Source: Rhodovulum sulfidophilum (GTDB taxonomy: Bacteria > Pseudomonadota > Alphaproteobacteria > Rhodobacterales > Rhodobacteraceae). Taken from it: DNA of 64,000 nt. The stretch covers positions 1 through 64,000 of the forward strand of contig QFPW01000007.1 in NCBI GenBank assembly GCA_003241785.1, written 5' to 3'. The translations under genes were made by a program, and so were the position numbers. The notes under the pieces are model-generated. The model ran no database searches. It saw nothing but the letters and a program-made list of their open reading frames with translations, and had not been told where the DNA came from. How positions within the stretch are numbered: the stretch's first letter is position 1; each line of letters begins with the position of its first letter. This document shows, one piece after another, positions 34,570-43,198 of the stretch.

Positions 34570-35225
34570 GCGCGGTCCTCTATCGCGCCCCGGGACCCGT
34601 CACGCTGATCGGCGGCGGGCCCGTCCCGCCGGAGCGGCTCGCCGAGGCGGCGCGTCTCGCGCCGGAGATCTACGCGGCCGACGGGGGGGGCGACGTGGTC
34701 CCGCCGCCGGGGCACCGGCTGCGCGCGGTGATCGGCGACATGGATTCGCTGCGCGACCCGGCCGCGCTCGCCGCGGCGGGCGTGGCGCTGCGCCGGATCG
34801 CCGAGCAGGACAGCACCGACCTCGAGAAGTGCCTCTATTCGATCGCGGCGCCGCTCTATCTCGGCGTGGGCTTTCTCGGCGGCCGCCTCGATCACGAGCT
34901 CGCGGCGCTCAACGCCGTGGCGAAGAATCCCGACCGGCGGCTGATCCTGATCGGCCGCGAGGACCTGTGCCTGCTGGTCCCCGCCGCGGGGCTCGCCTTC
35001 GAGGCGGCGGCGGGCGATCGGGTCTCGCTCTTCCCGATGGGCCCGTGCCGGGGCACGCGCTCGACCGGCCTGCGCTGGCCGGTGACCGGGCTCGACTTCG
35101 CGCCGGGGGAACGGGTCGGCACCTCGAACGCGGCGACCGGCGGTCCGGTGGCGATCGGGTTCGACGGCGGGCCGATGCTCGCGATCCTGCCAGCCGCCTA
35201 TCTCGGGCGGCTGGCGCGGGGCTGA
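34566..35225 (+). CDS. Thiamine diphosphokinase, probable CTG start
   Basis: Phosphorylates thiamine to thiamine diphosphate. The segment has all family motifs: VTLIGGGPV, YAADGGGD, IGDMDS, STDLEKCLYS and GGRLDHELAALN, ending at TGA 35225. No ATG, GTG or TTG in this frame lies close enough upstream to give the N-terminus. The first downstream one, GTG 34695, would cut off the LIGGG and ADGG motifs. CTG 34566 overlaps the creA stop as CTGA, exactly like the ATGA and GTGA couplings elsewhere in this window, and gives 219 residues, the normal size. A sequencing error cannot be excluded. No thiamine riboswitch is seen. Confidence 0.8.
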   Translation: MSAVLYRAPGPVTLIGGGPVPPERLAEAARLAPEIYAADGGGDVVPPPGHRLRAVIGDMDSLRDPAALAAAGVALRRIAEQDSTDLEKCLYSIAAPLYLGVGFLGGRLDHELAALNAVAKNPDRRLILIGREDLCLLVPAAGLAFEAAAGDRVSLFPMGPCRGTRSTGLRWPVTGLDFAPGERVGTSNAATGGPVAIGFDGGPMLAILPAAYLGRLARG

Positions 35226-35229
35226 GCCT

Positions 35230-35880
35230 TCAGCGCGCCTTTTCCGCTCTCAGCGCCCGCTCCACGGCGCGGCAGCTCCCGAACGCGCGCATGAAGGTCA
35301 TGACCGCGCGGCGGGCATGGGCCTCGATCTCCTCGGCGTTCGGATGGTCGCCGATCTGGAACAGCCGCCGGGTGAAGAGGTCGGCCTTGCAGATCCCGTA
35401 GAAGACATGCGCGGCGTAGTCGGGATCGAGCTCCATCAGCTCGCCCCGCTCGACCGCCGCGATCAGCGCCGGCGCGAGGCGGATCTGGTTCATCTCCGCC
35501 CCGGTGTCGTAGAAAGTCTTGCCGATATGCGGGAAGCGCGCGGTCTCCGCGACGGCGATCCGGTAGATGCTCTGCCCGAATTCGCCCAGGCTGAAGTTCA
35601 GAACGTCGCGTGCGAGGTCGAGCAGGAACTCGTCGATCGGCCGGTCGCGGTAGCAGAATTCGGGATGGAACTCCGCCTGCATGCGGCATTCCTGCGCCAG
35701 AACGGCGCTGAAGAGCGCGGTCTTGTCGGGGAAGTGGCGATAGAGCGTCGCCTTGGAGATCCCCGCCGCGCGCGCGATGTCATCGACGCTCGCGCCCTCG
35801 TAGCCATCCGCGAGAAAGACGGCGCGCGCGCCGTCGAGGATCTGCGCGATCTTCTGCTCGCCGCGCTCAGATCGAGTCAT
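35230..35880 (-). CDS. TetR/AcrR family transcriptional regulator
   Basis: 216 residues from ATG 35880 (MTRSERGEQKIAQIL); an upstream in-frame ATG at 35949 would add 23 residues without similarity. The N-terminal helix-turn-helix reads ASVDDIARAAGISKATLYRHFPDK (about 30-53), and the rest is an all-helical ligand-binding and dimerisation domain. Its ligand is unknown. It is divergent from the pair of small secreted-protein genes, whose promoters carry dyads that would suit a TetR-type dimer; that link is inference. Its stop is 4 bases from the thiamine diphosphokinase stop. Confidence 0.9.
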   Translation of the reverse strand: MTRSERGEQKIAQILDGARAVFLADGYEGASVDDIARAAGISKATLYRHFPDKTALFSAVLAQECRMQAEFHPEFCYRDRPIDEFLLDLARDVLNFSLGEFGQSIYRIAVAETARFPHIGKTFYDTGAEMNQIRLAPALIAAVERGELMELDPDYAAHVFYGICKADLFTRRLFQIGDHPNAEEIEAHARRAVMTFMRAFGSCRAVERALRAEKAR

Positions 35881-36042
35881 GGCCCCGCCCTGGCAACGCA
35901 GGCTGGGATAGGTGGCTTCCTGATCCATTTTCATACCTCGGCCGTCCACGCCGGGTGCCGGCCCCGGAACACAAGGTAGAATCGGCGTGCCCGGGTTTCA
36001 ACCGTCGCCGTGACTCCGGAACGGGGCCGCGCGCAAGACACA

Positions 36043-36069
36043 ATCGCGAGACGATCGCGAACTCGCGAT
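36043..36069. promoter_or_regulatory. TCGCGA triple with 8-bp inverted repeat
   Basis: ATCGCGAG (36043-36050) and CTCGCGAT (36062-36069) are exact complements, and TCGCGA occurs three times within these 27 bases (36044, 36055, 36063). It lies about 20 bases upstream of the -35 box of the first small-protein gene and could bind an activator or the divergent TetR protein. Confidence 0.4.
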
Positions 36070-36090
36070 GAGAGCGGGACGCTTTGTTAT

Positions 36091-36119
36091 TTGACGGTAG
36101 GGCGAGGTCGTCCTAGATT
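36091..36119 (+). promoter_or_regulatory. Promoter of the first small secreted-protein gene
   Basis: TTGACG (36091-36096), a 17-base spacer and TAGATT (36114-36119). The predicted start is near 36126, which falls inside the inverted repeat 36117-36141. The ribosome site AGGAG precedes ATG 36212. Confidence 0.6.
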
Positions 36120-36141
36120 TGTTTCCGAAGTGGAAACAAAT
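36117..36141. promoter_or_regulatory. 10-bp inverted repeat over the transcript start, likely operator
   Basis: ATTTGTTTCC (36117-36126) and GGAAACAAAT (36132-36141), exact complements with a 5-base spacer, overlapping the -10 box and predicted start. Bound protein here would block initiation; alternatively it is a 5' hairpin in the message. Confidence 0.55.
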
Positions 36142-36211
36142 GCTTTCCGCTTCGGCTGGCCCGAAAGGGAATCAATCAACTTCAGGAAGCATCCGGATGC
36201 AGGAGAAAGCG

Positions 36212-36427
36212 ATGAAGCTTGCCTATCTTCTCGTCGTCGCCGGGGGCCTCGCGGCCGCCACCGCCTCTTTCGCGGGGAGCACGGAGACCGTCGGCCAAAA
36301 GCTCGCGAACGGCGAGATCAACGAAGCCCAGTTCGAGCAGTTGATCCAGTTTACCGGCCTGACGCCCGATCAGGCGAAGAGCGAGACGCTGGAGCAGATC
36401 GTCGCGAAGCGCTGGCAGCAGAACTGA
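36212..36427 (+). CDS. Small secreted protein of unknown family, first of a tandem pair
   Basis: 71 residues. MKLAYLLVVAGGLAAATASFA is a signal peptide of about 20 residues, leaving a mature chain of about 50. The mature part contains GQKLANGEINEAQFEQLIQF, then TGLTPDQAKSETLEQIVAKRW. It has no cysteine and no membrane segment, and is probably two or three helices. The second gene, 187 bases downstream, encodes a close paralog with the same signal peptide style and the same core. ATG 36212 is chosen because AGGAG lies 8 bases upstream and the signal peptide begins there; an upstream extension in the same frame has no support. I do not recognise the family. Confidence 0.75.
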   Translation: MKLAYLLVVAGGLAAATASFAGSTETVGQKLANGEINEAQFEQLIQFTGLTPDQAKSETLEQIVAKRWQQN

Positions 36428-36513
36428 CCCCCGCGGACCGGATCCGGTCGCGCGAAGGCCGCCCGTCATCCCCCCCGCCAGCGAAAATGTGAACTGAACG
36501 GTACTGTCTTCCC

Positions 36514-36541
36514 TTGACCCTCCGGAGGATAAGCCTAACTT
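36514..36541 (+). promoter_or_regulatory. Promoter of the second small secreted-protein gene
   Basis: TTGACC (36514-36519), a 16-base spacer and TAACTT (36536-36541). The predicted start is near 36548, directly before the dyad at 36551-36569. This gives the second paralog its own transcript. Confidence 0.5.
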
Positions 36542-36550
36542 CTGGATCAT

Positions 36551-36569
36551 GAACGAAACGGTTTCGTTC
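36551..36569. promoter_or_regulatory. 19-bp dyad downstream of the second promoter, likely operator
   Basis: GAACGAAACGGTTTCGTTC is perfectly symmetric around a central G. It starts a few bases after the predicted transcript start. Its GAAC-G-GTTC style resembles the TetR operators found at the efflux locus (48639-48714), which makes the TetR-type regulator at 35230-35880 a candidate binder. Confidence 0.55.
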
Positions 36570-36613
36570 GTACCGACCCTCAACCGTTAGGGCCGGGACT
36601 AAGGAGGACAGTT

Positions 36614-36835
36614 ATGAAGTTTTCTCACATTCTCGTTGTCGCGGGTGGCCTTCTCGCCGCCGCCACCGCTTCTTTCGCCGATGACAATTCGCAGACCCTG
36701 GGCGATCGTCTCGCCAACGGCACGATGACTCAGGCCCAGTTCGAGCAGCTCATCCAGTTCACCGGGCTGACCCCCGAGCAGGCCAAGAGCCAGACCCTGG
36801 GCGACGTGGTTTCCCAGCGCTGGCAGGACGATTGA
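36614..36835 (+). CDS. Small secreted protein of unknown family, second of a tandem pair
   Basis: 73 residues. A signal peptide of about 22 residues (MKFSHILVVAGGLLAAATAS, then FA) precedes a mature chain of about 50 residues. It shares with the first gene product the segments LANG, QAQFEQLIQFTGLTPEQAKS and a final RWQ. The conserved FTGLTP-QAKS-TL core suggests a helical hairpin; there is no Cys. A strong ribosome site AAGGAGG lies before ATG 36614. The gene ends in a strong intrinsic terminator (36882-36917). The promoter with dyad and the terminator indicate a dedicated, regulated and probably abundant transcript. The function is unknown. Confidence 0.78.
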   Translation: MKFSHILVVAGGLLAAATASFADDNSQTLGDRLANGTMTQAQFEQLIQFTGLTPEQAKSQTLGDVVSQRWQDD

Positions 36836-36881
36836 TCCGCTGATCGGCGCGCTCCGGCCCCTCGCGCCGGAGCACGACATC

Positions 36882-36917
36882 ACGCTGGCCCCCGGAGACC
36901 CGGGGGCCAGCGTTTTT
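36882..36917 (+). terminator. Intrinsic terminator of the small secreted-protein unit
   Basis: ACGCTGGCCCCCGG (36882-36895) pairs perfectly with 36900-36913 around the loop AGAC and is followed by TTTTT (36913-36917). It ends plus-strand transcripts from the second small-protein gene, just before the convergent sdaA stop. Confidence 0.9.
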
Positions 36918-36928
36918 CGTTTGGGCGC

Positions 36929-38320
<1,392 letters not shown>

Positions 38321-38483
38321 CGGAGCCGCGCCCTCCGCCGCGCGTCGCGGCATTAGACGCCAACGGGCCGGATATGTCCGCGAAAATGCGACCTTGCGGC
38401 GGCCGCCGACGGCATATCGCCTTCCGGTCCCCCGGATTTCCTCCTATAAACCGGCCGAACGCATGAGCCCTGGGAGCGCGCCG

Positions 38484-39248
38484 ATGTCCCTTTCCCCCGC
38501 CGACACCGCGAAACGCGCCGCGGCCGCCCTCGCGCTCGAGTCGGTCGAGGACGGGACGCGGCTCGGCATCGGCACCGGCTCCACCGCCGTCTGGCTGGTG
38601 CGGCTGCTCGCCGAGCGGATCGCGGCGACCGGCCTCAAGGTGACCTGCGTGCCGACCTCGAAGGCGACCGCCACGCTGGCGCGCGAGCTTGGCGTGCCGC
38701 TCGCGACGCTCGACGAGGTGCGCGTGCTCGACCTCGCGATCGACGGCGCGGATGAATTCGACCCGAACCTCGATCTGATCAAGGGGGGCGGCGGGGCGCA
38801 TCTTTGGGAGAAGATCGTCGCCGGCGCCGCCGCGCGGTTCATCGTGATCGCCGACGAGGGCAAGCGCGTGTCCCGGCTCGGCGCCTTCCCGCTGCCGGTC
38901 GAGGTGGTGCGCTTCGGCTGGCCCGCGACCCTCGCCGCGGTCGAGGCCGCGCTCGACGATCTCGGCCTCGGCGGCGCGCCGATCGCGCTCCGCGAGCGCG
39001 ACGGCGCCCCGGCGCTGACCGACGAGAACAACTACATCCTCGATCTCTCGCTCGGCGCCATCCCGGACGCGCCGGCGCTCGCCGCGCGGCTCGACCGGAT
39101 CACCGGCGTGGTCGAGCACGGGCTCTTCATCGGCATGGCCGATTGCGTGGCGCTCGGCCGCGCGGACGGGAGCGCCGAGATCCTGCGCCGGATCGAGGCC
39201 GCGCCCGCGCCCTGCGAGATCGACCTGATGCGCGACGAAGACGCATGA
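38484..39248 (+). CDS. rpiA: Ribose-5-phosphate isomerase A
   Basis: Interconverts ribose 5-phosphate and ribulose 5-phosphate in the pentose phosphate pathway. 254 residues. Motifs: IGTGSTAVW, VPTSKATATLA, DLAIDGADEFDPNLDLIKGG with the catalytic Asp residues, and the substrate-binding Lys in LWEKIVA. ATG 38484 is preferred over 38463 because GGGAGCG lies before it. The stop overlaps the glutathione reductase start as ATGA; the pairing links NADPH-generating sugar metabolism with an NADPH-using reductase. Confidence 0.96.
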   Translation: MSLSPADTAKRAAAALALESVEDGTRLGIGTGSTAVWLVRLLAERIAATGLKVTCVPTSKATATLARELGVPLATLDEVRVLDLAIDGADEFDPNLDLIKGGGGAHLWEKIVAGAAARFIVIADEGKRVSRLGAFPLPVEVVRFGWPATLAAVEAALDDLGLGGAPIALRERDGAPALTDENNYILDLSLGAIPDAPALAARLDRITGVVEHGLFIGMADCVALGRADGSAEILRRIEAAPAPCEIDLMRDEDA

Positions 39249-40600
39249 GCGGGTTCGACGTCGACCTCTTCGTGATCGGCGCGGGTTCGGGCGGGGTCCG
39301 CGCCGCCCGCGTCGCCGCCGAGCACGGCGCCCGCGTCGCGGTCGCGGAGGAATACCGCTATGGCGGCACCTGCGTGATCCGGGGCTGCGTGCCGAAGAAG
39401 CTCATGGTCTATGCGAGCGGCTTCTCGGAAATGTTCGAGGACGCCGGGGGCTATGGCTGGACGGTCGGGGAGACGAGCTTCGACTGGGGCCGGTTCATGG
39501 CCTCGAAGGACCGCGAGATCGCCCGGCTCGAGGGCATCTACAAGGGCGTGCTCGACCGCGCCGGCGCCGAGGTCTTCCACGAGCGCGCCACGATCCTCGA
39601 TCCGCACCGCGTGCGGCTCGCGAGCGGGCGGGAGCTCACGACCAAGCATATCCTGATCGCGACCGGCGGCCGGCCGGCGGTGCCCGACATCCCGGGCGCC
39701 GAGCTCGGCATCACCTCGGACGGGATGTTCGAGCTTGGCCAACTGCCGCGCCGCGCGATCGTGGTCGGCGGCGGCTACATCGCCTGCGAATTCGCCGGCA
39801 TCCTGAACGGGCTCGGCGTCGCGGTGACGCAGCTCTACCGCGGACCGCGGTTCCTGCGCGAGTTCGACGACGACCTGCGCGCCCATGTCGAGGAAGCGAT
39901 GCGCGGGCGCGGCGTCGATATCTGGACCGGCACGGACGTGACCGGCCTCGCGCGGACCGAAGACGGCGCGATCGCGGCGACCCTGACCGATGGCGGGGTG
40001 ATCGAGGCCGATCTCGTGCTCTTCGCGATCGGCCGCCGGCCCAATACCGAGGGGCTGGGCCTCGCGGAGGCGGGCGTCCACCTCAAGCACAACGGCGCGG
40101 TCGCGGTCGACGAATGGTCGCAGACCGCCGTGCCCTCGATCTACGCGGTCGGCGACGTGACCGCGCGCGCCGCGCTGACCCCGGTGGCGATCCGCGAGGG
40201 GCAGGCCTTCGCCGACACGGTCTTCGGCGGCGCGCCGGTGAAGCCGGAGCACGCGCTCATCCCGACGGCCGTCTTCACCCAGCCCGAGATCGGCACCGTC
40301 GGCCTCGCCGAGGCGGAGGCGCGCAAGCTCGGCCCGGTCGAGATCTACCGCGCCACCTTCCGGCCGATGCTGAACATCCTGGCCGGGCGCGACGAGAAGA
40401 TGCTGATGAAGCTCGTGGTCGGCGCGGAGCGGCGCGTGCTCGGCTGCCATATCGTCGGCCATGGCGCCGGCGAGATGATCCAGCTCGCCGCGGTCGCGCT
40501 GCGCATGGGCGCGACGAAGGAAGATTTCGACCGGACGATCGCGGTGCACCCGACCGCGGCGGAGGAACTGGTGACGATGCGGACGCCCGTCGCGGGATGA
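39245..40600 (+). CDS. gor: Glutathione-disulfide reductase
   Basis: FAD- and NADPH-dependent reduction of glutathione disulfide. 451 residues. FAD motif GAGSGGVRAARVAA; redox disulfide C43-C48 in GGTCVIRGCVPKK; NADPH fold VVGGGYIACEFAGIL followed by YRGPRFLREFD, with the Arg residues typical of NADPH preference; AIGRRPNT; and the catalytic HPTAAEE near the C-terminus. The GGTCVIRGC form of the active site is the one usual in alphaproteobacteria. It is translationally coupled to rpiA through ATGA. Confidence 0.96.
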   Translation: MSGFDVDLFVIGAGSGGVRAARVAAEHGARVAVAEEYRYGGTCVIRGCVPKKLMVYASGFSEMFEDAGGYGWTVGETSFDWGRFMASKDREIARLEGIYKGVLDRAGAEVFHERATILDPHRVRLASGRELTTKHILIATGGRPAVPDIPGAELGITSDGMFELGQLPRRAIVVGGGYIACEFAGILNGLGVAVTQLYRGPRFLREFDDDLRAHVEEAMRGRGVDIWTGTDVTGLARTEDGAIAATLTDGGVIEADLVLFAIGRRPNTEGLGLAEAGVHLKHNGAVAVDEWSQTAVPSIYAVGDVTARAALTPVAIREGQAFADTVFGGAPVKPEHALIPTAVFTQPEIGTVGLAEAEARKLGPVEIYRATFRPMLNILAGRDEKMLMKLVVGAERRVLGCHIVGHGAGEMIQLAAVALRMGATKEDFDRTIAVHPTAAEELVTMRTPVAG

Positions 40601-40661
40601 CCGCGCCTTTGGGTCGCACTTGAATTCGCCGCCTGTCGGAGACAGGTGACAGCGCACGGAA

Positions 40662-41849
40662 TTGAGAGGAGGCGGGATGCCATACAGCAATAACGGCGGT
40701 CCCTGGGGAGGCGGCGGCGACAACAAGGGCGGCGGCGGGCGCGGTCCCTGGGATTCCGGTGGCGGTGACAACCGCGGGGACAAGGGCGGCAATCGCGGCC
40801 CCGGCGGCGGCGGGGGCGGCGTTCCCGACATCGACGAGATCGTGCGCAAGGGGCAGGAGCAGCTCCGCGTGCTGATGGGCGGCCGCGGAGGCCGGGGCGC
40901 CGGCGGCGGCGGACGCCCGGGCGGCGGCGGCGCGGGCCTCGGCCCGCTGCTTCTGATCGGCGGTGTCCTCGCGGTCATCTTCTGGCTCTTCATGTCGGTC
41001 TACACCGTGCGTCCCGAAGAGCAGTCGGTCGAGCTGACGCTCGGCAGCTGCCGGGGCGACTGCATCGGCAACCCGGGCCTGAACTTCGCGCCCTGGCCGA
41101 TCGTCACGCATGAAATCATTCCGGTAACGCGCGAAAATACCGAGGATATCGGCTCCGGCGGCTCGCGGGCCGGCCGCGACGGCCTGATGCTCACCGGCGA
41201 CGAGAACATCGTCGACATCTCGTTCCAGGTGGTCTGGAACGTGCGCGACCCGGCGCAGTTCCTGTTCAACCTCTCCGACCCGACCGCGACGATCCAGGCG
41301 GTCTCGGAATCGGCCATGCGCGAGGTGATCTCGCGCTCCGAGCTGTCGCCGATCCTGAACCGCGACCGCGGCGTGATCGCGCAGGAGGTGCGGGAAATCA
41401 TCCAGAACACGCTGGACGAGTATGGCTCGGGCGTGAACATCATCCGTCTCAATTTCGACCGCGCCGACCCGCCGTCCGAGGTAATCGACAGCTTCCGCGA
41501 CGTGCAGGCCGCGCGCCAGGAGCGCTCGACGCTGCAGAACCAGGCCGACGCCTACGCGAACCAGACGCTCGCGGGCGCGCGCGGCCAGTCCGCGCAGACG
41601 CTGCAGCAGGCCGAGGGCTATCGCGCCCAGGTGGTGAACGCCGCCTCGGGCGAGGCGAGCCGCTTCAACGCGGTGCAGGAGCAGTACGTGAAGGCGCCCG
41701 AGGTGACGCGCGAGCGGCTTTATCTCGAAACCATGGAATCGGTGCTCGGCAACGTGCAGATGTTCCTGATGGACACCCAGGACGGGAGCGGCGTGGTGCC
41801 CTATCTGCCGCTCAACGAGCTGCGCCAGCCCCGGGAGACCCAGCAATGA
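40662..41849 (+). CDS. hflK: FtsH protease modulator HflK
   Basis: 395 residues. A Gly/Arg-rich cytoplasmic N-terminus of about 90 residues, one membrane helix (about 92-115), then a periplasmic SPFH/band-7 domain (ENIVDISFQVVWNVRDPAQF) and a long helical region ending near residue 395. It assembles with HflC into a large cage around the membrane protease FtsH and tunes its activity. GAGAGGAGG lies before the start. The stop overlaps hflC by 4 bases (ATGA). Confidence 0.96.
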   Translation: MRGGGMPYSNNGGPWGGGGDNKGGGGRGPWDSGGGDNRGDKGGNRGPGGGGGGVPDIDEIVRKGQEQLRVLMGGRGGRGAGGGGRPGGGGAGLGPLLLIGGVLAVIFWLFMSVYTVRPEEQSVELTLGSCRGDCIGNPGLNFAPWPIVTHEIIPVTRENTEDIGSGGSRAGRDGLMLTGDENIVDISFQVVWNVRDPAQFLFNLSDPTATIQAVSESAMREVISRSELSPILNRDRGVIAQEVREIIQNTLDEYGSGVNIIRLNFDRADPPSEVIDSFRDVQAARQERSTLQNQADAYANQTLAGARGQSAQTLQQAEGYRAQVVNAASGEASRFNAVQEQYVKAPEVTRERLYLETMESVLGNVQMFLMDTQDGSGVVPYLPLNELRQPRETQQ

Positions 41850-42787
41850 CCCGCCTTCCGGTAATCGCCGCCATTGTCATCGGCCTCGTCTTCATCGCAT
41901 CGAACGCCTTCTTCACGGTCGACGAGCGCGAAAAGGCCATGGTGCTGCAGTTCGGCCAGGTGAAGTCGGTCAAGGAAGAGCCCGGCCTCGCCTTCAAGAT
42001 CCCGTTCATCCAGAACGTGGTTTATTACGACGCGCGCATCCAGGGCCTCGACACCGACAAGCTCGAGGTCACCCCGCTCGATGACCGCCGGCTGATCGTC
42101 GACGCCTTCGCGCGCTGGCGGATCAACGACGTCGAGCAATTCCGCCGCGCCGTCGGCGCCGGCGGCATGACCGCGGCGACGCAGCGCCTGCAGTCGATCC
42201 TGACCGCGAACGTGCGCGAGGCGCTCGGCGCGGTGCGCTCGGAGGCGGTGCTCTCCGCCGACCGCGTCGGGCTCATGAACCGCATCCGCGACGAGTCGCG
42301 CGGCGAGGCGCGGGCGCTCGGCGTCGACGTGATCGACGTGCGGCTGAAGCGCGCCGACCTGCCGGAGGAGAACCTGCAGGCGACCTTCGACCGCATGAAG
42401 GCCGAGCGGGTGCGCGAGGCGACCGACGAGCGGGCGCGCGGCAACGAGGCGGCGCAGCGCGTGCGCGCCCAGGCCGACCGGACCGCGCTCGAGATCGTCT
42501 CCGAGGCCGATCGCGACGCCAACGTGGTGCGCGGCGAGGCGGACGCGGAACGCAACCGGATCCTCGCCGAGGCCTATGGCAAGGATCAGGAGTTCTTCGC
42601 CTTCATCCGCTCGATGGAAGCCTATCGCAAGGCGATGACGGGCGCGAACACCACGATGGTGACGGCGCCGGACGCCGAGTTCTTCAACTACCTGAACTCG
42701 CCCAACGCGGCGATGCCGCGGGCCGAGTTCCCGCCCGCGGCCCCCACGCCGAGCGGCTCGGCCGACGCGACCGGCGCGGTCGAGTAG
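41846..42787 (+). CDS. hflC: FtsH protease modulator HflC
   Basis: 313 residues with one N-terminal membrane helix (VIAAIVIGLVFIASNAFFTV), the SPFH domain starting DEREKAMVLQFGQVK, and a long helical tail rich in Ala, Glu and Arg (EADRDANVVRGEADAERNR). It is the partner of HflK in the FtsH-regulating complex. It is coupled to hflK by overlap and followed 4 bases later by the DUF2065 gene, the standard gene order. Confidence 0.96.
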   Translation: MTRLPVIAAIVIGLVFIASNAFFTVDEREKAMVLQFGQVKSVKEEPGLAFKIPFIQNVVYYDARIQGLDTDKLEVTPLDDRRLIVDAFARWRINDVEQFRRAVGAGGMTAATQRLQSILTANVREALGAVRSEAVLSADRVGLMNRIRDESRGEARALGVDVIDVRLKRADLPEENLQATFDRMKAERVREATDERARGNEAAQRVRAQADRTALEIVSEADRDANVVRGEADAERNRILAEAYGKDQEFFAFIRSMEAYRKAMTGANTTMVTAPDAEFFNYLNSPNAAMPRAEFPPAAPTPSGSADATGAVE

Positions 42788-42791
42788 GCCG

Positions 42792-42992
42792 ATGGTCGGC
42801 ACGCCCTGGCAGCTGGTCCTCTGGGGCTTCGGCGCCACCGCCGTGATCGAGGGGCTGGTGCTCGCGCTCGCCCCCCGGCATCTCGCCCGGGTGCTCGACC
42901 TGCTCGGCCGGCTCGACGCCGGCCGGCGGCGCGAGATCGGGCTCGCGGTCGTGGCGATCGGTGTTATGCTGCTCTGGCTCGCGCACGGCTGA
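42792..42992 (+). CDS. DUF2065 family small membrane protein
   Basis: 66 residues with two hydrophobic segments (about 6-27 and 48-63) linked by a charged loop. It matches the DUF2065 proteins usually encoded directly after hflC. The position suggests a link with HflKC/FtsH quality control, but no function is known. Confidence 0.85.
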   Translation: MVGTPWQLVLWGFGATAVIEGLVLALAPRHLARVLDLLGRLDAGRRREIGLAVVAIGVMLLWLAHG

Positions 42993-43198
42993 CCGGCGGG
43001 CCGTCCGCCCCGGCGGACCTCCGCCGCCGACGGCCGCGCGCGAAGTCGAGAGGCGCGGCGCGCGAAGCATAACGGCGCCGTGACGGCACAAAGGCGTTAC
43101 TTGCGAAGAACCGGGAAAGATTTCTACTGATACGCAGGCGGCGCCTCCGCGTTCTCGCGAAAGGGGCGCCAGCGCAAGAACTTCGAGGAGGTAGAAAG

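Larger units (their letters stand above)
35881..36211. other. Divergent regulatory region between tetR and small secreted-protein genes
   Basis: 331 bases with no gene. The right half is less GC-rich (32 of 60 at 36061-36120) and is dense in signals: a TCGCGA cluster with an 8-bp inverted repeat (36043-36069), a sigma70-like promoter (36091-36119) and a 10-bp inverted repeat at the predicted transcript start (36117-36141). Confidence 0.6.

Noticed and set aside
43090..43140. Heat-shock or sigma-E promoter before degP
   Set aside because: CTTGCGA and ATTTCTAC show partial likeness to an RpoH promoter, but the match is too weak and no second line of evidence supports it.
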